Source: an uncultured Eubacteriales bacterium (GTDB lineage Bacteria; Bacillota; Clostridia; Christensenellales; Aristaeellaceae). From it: 44,640 bases of DNA. Each line of letters starts with the position of its first letter. Within the stretch, counting starts at the first letter, position 1. The DNA lies in contig CACWHI010000040.1 of assembly GCA_902760595.1 (NCBI GenBank), forward strand, positions 1 to 44,640, given 5' to 3'. Shown piece by piece: positions 16,898 to 24,567 of this stretch. Below the pieces are notes generated by a model. It had not been told where the DNA came from. It worked only from the letters and a program-made list of their open reading frames with translations, and did no database searches. Both the position numbers and the translations under genes were made by a program.

Positions 16898-17523
16898 GCT
16901 TTATCCTCCTCCAGCGCCGCCATGAGCGCGGTGATCCGATCCCGCTTGAAGGCGTAGGCCGCCTTGTTGGCGATCAGGCGCGCGCTCAGCTGCGCCACGG
17001 TATCGATGACCTCCAGGTGGTTTTCCCGGAGGGTCGTGCCGGTCTCCACGATGTCCACGATGACGTCCGACAGCCTGAGCAGCGGCGCGATCTCGATGGA
17101 GCCGTTCAGGTGGATGATCTCGATGTCCCGGCCCAGCTTGGTGTAATAATCCTTCGCGATGCGCGAGAACTTGGTGGCCACCCGCAGTGTGCGCTCCGGG
17201 TCCAGCCAGGCGCCCGCCGGCGCGGCCACGGCCATGCGGCAGCGGCCCGTCTTCAGGTCCAGCAGCTCGTACACGTCCGGGCGGTACTCCATCAGGATGT
17301 CCTTGCCCGCCACGCCGATGTCCGCCGCGCCCTGCTCCACGTAGATGGACACGTCCGAGGGCTTGGCCCAGAAATAGCGGACCCGCAGCTCCGCGTTTTC
17401 AAAGATGAGCTGCCGCGTGTCGGCCAGGATGTCCGGGCAGGGATAGCCGGCGCGGGCGAAGCGGTCGTAGACCTTTTCCCCCAGCCTGCCCTTGGGCAGG
17501 GCGACCGTCAGCCATTCAGACAC
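16894..17523 (-). CDS. hisG: ATP phosphoribosyltransferase, short catalytic form
   Basis: Short-form HisG (209 residues) makes phosphoribosyl-ATP, the committed step. ALPKGRLGEKVYDRF and the PRPP loop DVIVDIVETGTTLREN are present, and the C-terminal regulatory domain of long HisG is absent. Short HisG works only as a hetero-octamer with HisZ, whose gene is immediately upstream with an eight-base overlap. Feedback by histidine would therefore act through HisZ. Confidence 0.96.
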   Translation of the reverse strand: MSEWLTVALPKGRLGEKVYDRFARAGYPCPDILADTRQLIFENAELRVRYFWAKPSDVSIYVEQGAADIGVAGKDILMEYRPDVYELLDLKTGRCRMAVAAPAGAWLDPERTLRVATKFSRIAKDYYTKLGRDIEIIHLNGSIEIAPLLRLSDVIVDIVETGTTLRENHLEVIDTVAQLSARLIANKAAYAFKRDRITALMAALEEDKA

Positions 17524-18622
17524 GCTCCTTCACCCCGCTTTCCGTCAGGTACAGCGTTTTCCCAAAGCGCTGGCGCTCCGGCGCGGCCTTCTGGGCGCAC
17601 ACGGTCAGCCCCTCGGCGCTCAGGCCCTTCACCGCCTCCAGCACGGCGGCGGGCGAAGCGCCTTCCGGATAGATCAGCAGCACGTCCGCGTCCAGCCGGT
17701 CCGAGGCCTCCTGCATGCGCTCCAGCGCGTCCAGGTAGACCGCGAAGCCGATGGCGCCGCCCCTGCGGCCCAGCTTGCGCACCAGCGGGTCGTACTGCCC
17801 GCCGGCGATCACCCGCTCAGGCACGCCGTCCACGTAGCCGCGGAACACCAGGCCGTTGTAATAGCCCAGGTCGTTGACGGTGGAGACGTCCACCGACAGC
17901 ATACCATAAACAGGCGTATCCCGTAAAGCGTCTGTCACGCGGCGCAGCGCCGCCGTCTCCTCCGCGCAGGGCAGGCGGCCCAGCGCCTCCAGCGCCGCCT
18001 CCAGGCCCGAGGGGATGCCAATCAGCCCGCACAGCGCGTCGGCCTGCTCCCGCGCGCAGCCGTTTTCCTCGCACAGCGCCGCCAGCTCATGGGCCGAGCG
18101 CGCGGCGATGGCCGCCACGGCTCGCTGCTCCGCCTGGCCCGTCAGCCCCGCCCGGGCGATCAGCTTCCGCACCAGGCCCATGTGGGACAGGTGCAGCACC
18201 GCCCGGGGCGAGATGCGCCTCAAGCTTTCCGCCGCCAGCAGCAGTACCTCAGACAGGCAGTACTCGTCCACCGCGCCGATGCACTCGACCCCGGTCTGCA
18301 TGATCTCCCGGAAGCCCTGGCCCTGCCGCGCGGGGCGGTACACGTTCTCCTGGTAATAGACCTTCTGCGCCGTGCCCGGCTCGTCCCGGCCGGAGCGCAC
18401 GATGGACAGGGTCACGTCCGGCTTGAGCGCCAGCAGCGCGCCATCCGTATCCGAAAAGGCGATCACCTGCTCGGAGGACAGGAAATCCTTGTTCCCCGCG
18501 TACAGGTCGTAGCTTTCAAACTTTCTCATCTTATACGGCGTATAGCCGTATTCACCGTACAGCGAGCGCAGCGAGAACAGGATGCGCTCCTCCGGCTTGA
18601 GGATCCGGTCGGAAAGGTTCAT
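17516..18622 (-). CDS. hisZ: ATP phosphoribosyltransferase regulatory subunit HisZ
   Basis: HisZ (368 residues) is a class II histidyl-tRNA-synthetase-like protein that activates short HisG. Synthetase-derived motifs are LKPDVTLSIVR, YYQENVYR, FREIMQTGVECIG, YYNGLVFRGYV, GGQYDPL and GGAIGFAVYL. The anticodon-binding domain typical of HisRS is reduced. The start MNLSDRILKPEE at 18622 overlaps the preceding regulator gene by four bases (ATGA); longer in-frame readings would extend deep into that gene. Confidence 0.94.
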   Translation of the reverse strand: MNLSDRILKPEERILFSLRSLYGEYGYTPYKMRKFESYDLYAGNKDFLSSEQVIAFSDTDGALLALKPDVTLSIVRSGRDEPGTAQKVYYQENVYRPARQGQGFREIMQTGVECIGAVDEYCLSEVLLLAAESLRRISPRAVLHLSHMGLVRKLIARAGLTGQAEQRAVAAIAARSAHELAALCEENGCAREQADALCGLIGIPSGLEAALEALGRLPCAEETAALRRVTDALRDTPVYGMLSVDVSTVNDLGYYNGLVFRGYVDGVPERVIAGGQYDPLVRKLGRRGGAIGFAVYLDALERMQEASDRLDADVLLIYPEGASPAAVLEAVKGLSAEGLTVCAQKAAPERQRFGKTLYLTESGVKERV

Positions 18623-18924
18623 GCGTCCTCCTCCTCCGCGGCCAGGGGCAGGCGCTCCGTGACTGTCTGGTAGCCCCCCGCGCCGTACATCAGGCAGCGA
18701 TTCACCCGGCTGATGGTCGCGGAGCTGACGCCGGTCCGGTCCGCCACCTCCTGGTACTTGGTGCCGTTCTTCAGCAGATAAGCGATCTCCAGCCGCTGGG
18801 ACATATCCTGCAGCTCCTTGACGGTGCACAGGTCCTCAAACAGCTGGTACGCCTCGTCCCGGGTCCGCAGGCAAAGCACCGCGTCCATCAGTCTGTCGGT
18901 CACCTGCGTTCGCTTCAACGCCAT
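18619..18924 (-). CDS. TrpR-like regulator (YerC/HisR family), first gene of the his operon
   Basis: A 101-residue Trp-repressor-fold protein of the YerC/YecD group. The helix-turn-helix is in NGTKYQEVADRTGVSSATIS and the following RVNRCLMYGAGGYQTV is the characteristic end of the domain. In several Firmicutes members of this family are predicted repressors of histidine genes (HisR), and here it is the first gene of the his operon, coupled to hisZ by an ATGA overlap. A ribosome site GGAGG precedes the ATG. The palindrome in the promoter just upstream is a natural target. That it binds there and uses histidine as co-repressor is inference. Confidence 0.88.
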   Translation of the reverse strand: MALKRTQVTDRLMDAVLCLRTRDEAYQLFEDLCTVKELQDMSQRLEIAYLLKNGTKYQEVADRTGVSSATISRVNRCLMYGAGGYQTVTERLPLAAEEEDA

Positions 18925-18979
18925 CTCCTCGCCTCCTCACGCCCCGGCAGCCTCACGCGCCAGGGAAATAACGAATCAC

Positions 18980-19008
18980 ATTTTAGCACATTAGCGCGCT
19001 AAAGTAAA
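18980..19008 (-). promoter_or_regulatory. his operon promoter with palindromic operator in the spacer
   Basis: Minus strand TTTACT (19003-19008), 17-base spacer, TAAAAT (18980-18985). The perfect palindrome TTAGCGCGCTAA (18991-19002) fills the upstream two thirds of the spacer. A wider pair of inverted half-sites, TTTAGC (18982-18987) and GCTAAA (18998-19003), overlaps both boxes. Anything bound here would block RNA polymerase. It lies 56 bases before the regulator ATG. Confidence 0.65.
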
Positions 19009-19060
19009 GCGCGTTTTTGATCGCGTTTCTCAGCCGATTGTATTCGTACAGCACATTTTT

Positions 19061-19087
19061 CCGCGAAACACAGTTTTTTTGTGTCCG
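19061..19087. promoter_or_regulatory. Palindromic motif, copy 1 (CGAAACACA-N7-TGTGTCCG)
   Basis: CCGCGAAACACA (19061-19072), seven bases, then TGTGTCCG. The same motif with the same seven-base gap is found at 20597-20623. Copy 1 ends 66 bases before the HTH gene start and copy 2 ends 76 bases before the secreted protein gene start, both on the plus strand side. Confidence 0.5.
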
Positions 19088-19152
19088 GTCGCCGGCACAT
19101 TTCCCTTTTTCGTGATAGAATAGGCGTATTCTGACGTATGGGTGGGATCGCC

Positions 19153-20493
19153 ATGGAAACGCTGAGCCAATGCCTGAGTGCCTGGATGGAGGCGGAAGAC
19201 CTGACCGTAGCCCGGCTGACGGAGCGCCTGGGCTTCAAGAGCAAGACCTCCGTGTTCCGCCTGCTCCACGGGCAGAGCAGCTACCGCGCCTGCGCGCAGC
19301 TCTGCCGGCTGCTGGCGCCCGGGCTGGACGCCGCCTGGCGGGAGCGCTTTGACCGCGCCCTGCGCGTGGAAAAGGCGGGGACGCGCCGCTACGCCATGTT
19401 CCAGGCGCTGGACCGCTGCTTCTTTCCGGAAAAAAGCGGCGTCTCCCCCGCTCAGGAGGCCGCGCCCGGCCTGCCCGCGCAGGATGGCGACGTCACCCTG
19501 CTCGGGGACCCCGGCGAATCCGTGTCCCGGCTGATCGGCAGCCTGCTGGCGCGCCCACAGGAAACGCGGATCGGGCATTACGTCACCCTTTCGGAGCTGC
19601 TCACACGGCCCGCGCTGCTGGAAGGCGCCATCTCGCGCCTGACGGACCAGCGATACCGCGTGACGCTGCTGCCCGAGGCGGAGGAGCGCGCTGCCGCGCT
19701 GCCCTGGGGTCTTGCCCTCTGGACGTCCGCCGACGAGGCGAGAATCGCGCTGGCGGGCGCCGCCCGTCCCGCCTGGCATCCCGTGGACGCGGAGGCCGCG
19801 CGGGAGGTGCGGGAGGCGCTGCGCAGCGCGGAGCAGACCCCGCTGTACCGCTTCGATACCCTGGAGGCCGGCAGCGACTATATCAGCTTCACCGAAGCGG
19901 CCTTCCAGATGGAATACAACCGCCGGGCCGTGATCCTGAAGCCCACGCCGGGCATGCAGATGCTGCCGGCGGACGTGGTGGAAAGCACCTTCCGCGATTT
20001 CCTGTCCGACAATCTCGACGCCGTGGTCTCCTCGCGGGAAACGCTGATCTATACCTTTGAAAAGCGGGTGAAGAACTTTTACCAGCGCAGGCAGGAAACC
20101 GTGCTGCTCCTGTCCGCCGACGCCATGACGCAGTTCGCCCGCACCGGCGTGATGCCCGACCAGTTTTACGCCTTCCGGCCTTATACCAGGGGCGAACGGC
20201 TCCGCGTCCTGCAGGCGCTGTCCGCCCTGGCGGAAAAGAAGGAGGTGACGCTGCGCCTTTTCCCTGGCCCCGGCAGTCCGTATTCCTTCGAGGCCTATGA
20301 GGGCCAGGGCGCGCTGGTCTACCCCAGCGACACCTGCTACAACACGCGAAGGCAGCGCTACCGGGAGCTGTTCCTGCCGGGTCCGGAAGCCTTCTTGCTC
20401 TTTTCCGCCTACGCCGCCGAGCTCTGCCAGCGCCTCCCACAGCCGGATACGCGGGCCTTCTTCGCCCAGCTGATCCGGGAGGAAGAGCGGTAG
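19153..20493 (+). CDS. Helix-turn-helix protein of unknown family
   Basis: A 446-residue cytosolic protein. Residues about 10-60 (SAWMEAEDLTVARLTERLGF, then KSKTSVFRLLHG) look like an XRE/lambda-repressor-type helix-turn-helix. The remaining 380 residues, rich in Arg, Glu and Leu and with no membrane segment, match nothing I recognise; a sensor or dimerisation role is a guess. I take ATG 19153 (METLSQCLSAW) because GGTGGGAT precedes it; ATG at 19138 is an alternative. It is divergent from the his operon and followed by the secreted repeat protein. The palindromic motif lies upstream of both its own gene and that next gene, which suggests it regulates both. Confidence 0.8.
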   Translation: METLSQCLSAWMEAEDLTVARLTERLGFKSKTSVFRLLHGQSSYRACAQLCRLLAPGLDAAWRERFDRALRVEKAGTRRYAMFQALDRCFFPEKSGVSPAQEAAPGLPAQDGDVTLLGDPGESVSRLIGSLLARPQETRIGHYVTLSELLTRPALLEGAISRLTDQRYRVTLLPEAEERAAALPWGLALWTSADEARIALAGAARPAWHPVDAEAAREVREALRSAEQTPLYRFDTLEAGSDYISFTEAAFQMEYNRRAVILKPTPGMQMLPADVVESTFRDFLSDNLDAVVSSRETLIYTFEKRVKNFYQRRQETVLLLSADAMTQFARTGVMPDQFYAFRPYTRGERLRVLQALSALAEKKEVTLRLFPGPGSPYSFEAYEGQGALVYPSDTCYNTRRQRYRELFLPGPEAFLLFSAYAAELCQRLPQPDTRAFFAQLIREEER

Positions 20494-20547
20494 GAGCTAG
20501 GAAGTAGGAGGGAGGAAGTAGGAAGTAGGAAGTAGGAAGTAGGAAGT
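20493..20547. repeat. GGAAGTA tandem repeat
   Basis: About seven imperfect copies of AGGAAGT follow directly on the stop codon of the HTH gene. The unit is the one bounding the hairpin element at 7528-7668, but here only one orientation is present. The rest of the 205-bp gap holds the palindromic motif at 20597-20623 and the ribosome site of the next gene. Confidence 0.65.
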
Positions 20548-20596
20548 GCCGCAGAACAACAAAAGTCAGCCGCCTGATCACATAGCCAAAATATTC

Positions 20597-20623
20597 CCGC
20601 GAAACACAAAATATCTGTGTTCG
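20597..20623. promoter_or_regulatory. Palindromic motif, copy 2 (CGAAACACA-N7-TGTGTTCG)
   Basis: CCGCGAAACACA (20597-20608), seven bases, TGTGTTCG (20616-20623). Half-sites and spacing are identical to copy 1 at 19061-19087 apart from one base. A TACAGT-like -10 lies about 37 bases from the right half-site, so a factor bound here would sit just upstream of the -35 region. Confidence 0.5.
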
Positions 20624-20698
20624 ATTTTGTGGAATTTTCGGGGTCAGTCTGTTACAGTTTCTATGGATATCCCTATCAAGAAAAAAGGAGATATGAAT

Positions 20699-23368
20699 AT
20701 GAAGAAACTGCTTCTGATCCTCGTCGCGCTGCTTTTGGCGGTGATCGCGGTCACGGCCCTGGCGGATTCCGCCACCGATCCCGGCGCAGGCAAGCCCACC
20801 GTCCCGATGCCCGGCAATACTTCCTTTGATGATCCGTCGATCCTGGTGCCGGGGACGTTTTACCGGGGAGAAAAAGACAAAGCCTATCAGATGGCCTTTA
20901 CGCCTCCTGTGACGGGCACTTACACTGTATATGGCAAGACGGATGGAGAATATGGCCTGCAGATTGAGATTTTGGACGATTATAAGAATAACATCGGATG
21001 GGTATTTGATAACAACAATGTTCGCGTGCCAAAAGAATGGAATGTGGACTTGGAGGCCGGGAAAACCTATCATTTTTCCGGAGTATTTAGGGGCGGAATA
21101 TGGGCCAGGAACGGGGAAGGCACTTTTACATTTGCCTTGTATCCCACAGATTTTTCCACGGGAACCATCGGAATGCCTGCTATGACCGCCTTTGAGAATC
21201 CATGCAAAATCAAAACAAATACCATATACCAAGGCGTCAAAGAAACCAACTATCAGCTTCAGTTTATACCTGAAGTCAGTGGCAGTTATCTGGTATATGC
21301 GGAAACAGATAATACCTCAGATTTGAGTTTTACAATTATTGACCAGAATAAGCAGAATATCGGATGGTATTTTAACAACGGCGGAAAAATGGGGCCTGTC
21401 TATCATGCAGTTGAATTGAAAGCCGGGGAGAAGTACGTACCTTCTCCTTCTCTATATCACCTATTGATGATAATGAGACCGAGCGGGTCATGTCCGCTAT
21501 GGTCAACTTTGAAAACCCTGCCACGATCAAAACAGACGTCATATACCACGGTGTCAAAGAAGTCAACTATCAGCTTCAGTTCATTCCTAAAGTCACCGGC
21601 AGTTATCTGGTATATGCGGAAACAGATAATACCTCAGATTTGAGTTTTACAATAATTGACCAGAATAAGCAGAATATCGGATGGTATTTTAACAACGGCG
21701 GAAAAATGGGGCCTGTCTATCATGCAGTTGAATTGAAAGCCGGGGAGAAGTACCAACGGTACCTTCTCTTTTTCTATATCCCATATTGACGATAATGCGA
21801 CCGAGCAGGTGATGCCCGCTATGGTCGATATCAAAAATTCTGCGCATCTGAAAGAGAATATCAAGTATAATGGTTCAGGCAGCATAGCCTATAAGCAGCT
21901 TTTTGTTCCAGACAAGGACGGTATCTACACAGTCACGATATCAAATAATGATAAAACTGAGGTAAATATCAAAGCCATCGACCAATACCGGCAGGATGTC
22001 GGCTGGTCAATGAATAATGGCGGCGCGATTGGAAATCGAGTGAAGAATATCGCACTTAAAGCCGGGACTGAGTACTACTTTATTGGAACAAGAAGCTCCG
22101 AGAATTGGAGTAACGGAGCATTTACCTTCTCCATTGCCCCGGCTGCCGGGGATACCGCCAACCTGCTCCCGGCCATGTGGCAGTATACCAATCCTGCCAC
22201 AGTCGCAGCTGGCATCCTGTATCGTGGTGACGCGGGAGATGCATACGAACTGGTATTCACTCCTGCTGATACGGGCTTGTACACTGTATATGCCAAAACA
22301 GAAGAGTCAAAAGATTTTTCCATCAAAGTACTCAATGAATATAAAGAGACCATCGGTTGGAAATTATATAATGGCGGTAAACAGACGCCTGCCATCAGCA
22401 GCATGGAACTGGAAGCCGGCAGAGAGTATCATTTTACTGGAGATCTGAGCAACGCTGTATGGAGCAAAGCCGCCTTTGAATTCGCCATCTGCTCTCCCTC
22501 AAAGCACGCGGGCAGCCTGAGCGATTTCCAGACCGTTCAGGAGCCCACCTGCACGGAAGCCGGTTTCTCCGCCCAGCTGTGCAGCCTGTGCCAGCAGCCG
22601 GTCAACCGGCAGGAGATCGCCGCCAAGGGTCACACCGCCGGTGAGCCGGTGGTCCACCAGCAGCCCACCTGCGTGGAAAACGGCGTGAAGGTCACCCAGT
22701 GCACCGTATGCGGCGAAGAGCTGAACCGCGAGGAGATCCCGGCCACGGGCCATACCCCCGGCGAGCCGATCGTCTACCAGAAGGCCACCTGCCTGGTGCC
22801 CGGCCTGAAGATCACCCAGTGCGCCGTGTGCGGCGCGGAGGTCGAGCGCGAGGAGATCCCCACCACGGGCCATCAGCCCGGCGCGTGGACGGAACTGAAG
22901 CCCGCCACCTGTACAGCGGCCGGCCAGCGTGTGCAGCGCTGCACCGTGTGCGGCGAGGAGCTGGCGAAGGAGGAGATCCCCGCCACCGGCCATACCCCCG
23001 GCGCGTGGGTGGACCTTAAGTCCGCCACCTGCACGGCCGACGGCCAGCGTGTGCAGCGCTGCGCCACCTGCGGTGAGACCCTGAAGACCGAAACGGTGCC
23101 TGCCTTCGGCCACAGCCCCATGGACTGGCAGGTCACCCGCGAGGCTGCCTGCCTGCAGAGCGGCCTCAGGGAAAAGAAGTGCTCCGTCTGCGGCGTCAGC
23201 CTTGAGCAGGAGGAGATCCCCGCCCTGGGCCACAGCTACACCGAATGGGAGACCACCATCGAGCCCACCAAGGATGCCGAGGGCGAGCGCACCCGCCACT
23301 GCGTCCATTGCGGCGAGACCCAGCAGGAGCCCGTCGAAAAGCTCGGCCGGTTCCTGGGCATCTTCTGA
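20699..23368 (+). pseudogene. Secreted multi-domain repeat protein, two internal frameshifts
   Basis: The start MKKLLLILVALLLAVIAVTA at 20699 has AAAAAAGGAG eight bases upstream and is a signal peptide. Five beta-rich domains of about 105-115 residues follow, each with the pattern PAM..F.NP....Y.G......Y.L.F.P..(T/S)G.Y.VYA.T and ending in AG..Y.F.G...W..G.F.F. Then come seven repeats of about 40 residues with C-x12-C-x2-C-G and EEIPATGHTPG (residues from 22540 on), a type seen in clostridial surface proteins. The frame is lost near 21436 and regained near 21760: domains two and three each lack about 40 bases after AGEKY. Read strictly, translation would stop at 21643. The rest (21809-23368) remains open. 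Real decay or an assembly collapse of near-identical repeats are both possible. Function is unknown; an extracellular adhesive or structural role is likely. Confidence 0.7.
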
Positions 23369-23380
23369 GCTCAACAGAGG

Positions 23381-23419
23381 CAGGGCGGCCGCACAGCATC
23401 GCGCGGCCGCCCTGTTTTT
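23381..23419 (+). terminator. Rho-independent terminator after the secreted repeat protein gene
   Basis: A perfect 12-bp stem CAGGGCGGCCGC / GCGGCCGCCCTG (23381-23392 with 23403-23414) with a ten-base loop and TTTTTC. It begins 12 bases after the stop codon at 23368. Confidence 0.9.
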
Positions 23420-23451
23420 CGTTTACGTTCACGATTCTTTCATCGTCAATT

Positions 23452-23469
23452 CTGAGATTAGTATTAGTC
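23452..23469. repeat. Solo arm of the 3.7-kb MITE-like element
   Basis: CTGAGATTAGTATTAGTC matches 3869-3886 at 17 of 18 positions. No second arm is visible nearby. It lies between the terminator and the ZnuA-like gene stop. Confidence 0.4.
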
Positions 23470-23487
23470 GTAAATATCCTGTCCGCC

Positions 23488-24372
23488 TTACTTTTCCGCC
23501 GTCCCCAGCGCCTCCAGCAGGGTGTCGGCGTTTTTGCGCATGGCACGCTCGTAATCGTCCGCGCTGCCGTCGCCGTCGGTGATGGGACTCAGCTCGTAAA
23601 CGGGCTGCTTCGTTTCGCTGGCGATGACCTGGAGCGCGTCAGAGGACACGCCGGGCTCGGAGAACAGGGGACAGACCGCGCAGGCGCGGACCAGCTCCAC
23701 AGTCTCGGCGATCATGCGCGGGGAGGGTGCTTCATCCGGCTCCACGGTGACGGAGGCCACGACGCGCAGGCCGAATTCCTCCGCGAAGTAGGGATAGGCC
23801 TCGTGGAAGGTCACGATGTCGCGGCAGGGCAGGCCGCCGAGCTGGGCCGCCAGTTCATCGTGCAGGGCTGTCAGCCGGTCCGCGTAGGCGGCGGCGTTAG
23901 CCCTGATCCGCTCCGCGTGCTCCGGCAGGAGGGCGGCCAGGCCCTCGCCCATGTTCAGCGCCATCTGCCGGGCGTTCAGCGCGTTCAGCCAGATGTGCGG
24001 GTTGGGGCCGTGCTCCTCCTCGATCAGGGCGATGCCGGCGGAGCAGTCCACCAGCGGCAGTGCGCTCATTTCCTTCCGCAGCAGGGGCAGGAACTGGTCC
24101 TCCATGCCCGCGCCGTTGATGACCAGGCATTTCGCGCCGTCCAGCGCGCGCAGGTCCCCCGGCAGCAGCTGGAAGTCGTGCAGGCAGCCCGTCCCGGCGG
24201 GCGCGAGGGTCTGCAGCGTCACGTCCGGCACGTCCTTCAGCACGTTTTCGGCGAAGACGCGGATGGGATAAAAGGAGCACACGACTGTCGCCGGCTCCGC
24301 CAGGACGGGGCAGGACAGCGTCAGTACCAGGCACAGCGCCAGCAGCAGTGGAATAAAAGCGGATCGTTTCAT
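23488..24372 (-). CDS. znuA: Metal ABC transporter substrate-binding protein, ZnuA-like
   Basis: A 294-residue exported protein: signal peptide MKRSAFIPLLLALCLVLTLS to about residue 25, then a cluster A-I (ZnuA/TroA) fold. Presumed metal histidines are in CLHDFQLLPGDLRAL, NPHIWLNALNARQMA and TFHEAYPYFAEEFGL. The His-rich loop of enteric ZnuA is missing. A cysteine occupies the position just after the signal region (VVCSFYP), but a lipobox is not evident. It should capture zinc or manganese outside the membrane. No permease or ATPase gene is adjacent, so its transporter partners must be elsewhere. Metal identity cannot be read from sequence. Confidence 0.88.
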   Translation of the reverse strand: MKRSAFIPLLLALCLVLTLSCPVLAEPATVVCSFYPIRVFAENVLKDVPDVTLQTLAPAGTGCLHDFQLLPGDLRALDGAKCLVINGAGMEDQFLPLLRKEMSALPLVDCSAGIALIEEEHGPNPHIWLNALNARQMALNMGEGLAALLPEHAERIRANAAAYADRLTALHDELAAQLGGLPCRDIVTFHEAYPYFAEEFGLRVVASVTVEPDEAPSPRMIAETVELVRACAVCPLFSEPGVSSDALQVIASETKQPVYELSPITDGDGSADDYERAMRKNADTLLEALGTAEK

Positions 24373-24402
24373 GGATAATCCTTTCGGTGATATGTCAGTC
24401 AG

Positions 24403-24567
24403 TATTGCTCCACCGATTAATTCGTGAAGCTGGATTCGGTAGTATAAGGAGTGGGAGACAAGGAACGGAAGCGCAGGCGTACCCGTAGGTACGGCAAGCT
24501 TTCGTGACGCAGTATACCACCCCTTATACTGCCGAAGATGATTCAGGAATTAGTCGGTGGAGCAATA
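24403..24567. mobile_element. MITE-like 165-bp inverted-repeat element overlapping a gene end
   Basis: The arms 24403-24454 and 24517-24567 are inverted copies of about 51 bases, beginning TATTGCTCCACCGA and ending AGTATAAGGRGTGG, with only a few mismatches. The 62-base centre holds CGGAAGC/GCTTTCG and an inner CGTACC/GGTACG hairpin. The right arm encodes the last eight residues and stop codon of the beta-lactamase-like protein. No transposase is present. Length and the central GTACC hairpin are shared with the element at 3717-3881, although the arm sequences differ. Confidence 0.6.

Noticed and set aside
14267..16957. An 896-codon plus-strand open frame
   Set aside because: Antisense of hisB, hisC and hisD; His/Arg/Ala-rich translation without any family signature.
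18925..19020. A T-box or histidine attenuator leader for the his operon
   Set aside because: The leader is only about 50 bases, without a His codon run, T-box sequence or terminator. The palindrome in the promoter is the better candidate for control.
21436..21780. Programmed ribosomal frameshifting in the secreted repeat protein gene
   Set aside because: There is no slippery heptamer with a downstream pseudoknot. The shifts coincide with loss of the same 40-base stretch in two domains, which is better explained by deletion or misassembly.
22540..23368. Regularly spaced 120-bp units as a CRISPR array or DNA-level repeat
   Set aside because: The period is explained by 40-residue CxxC protein repeats in one frame; the DNA units are diverged and there are no cas genes.
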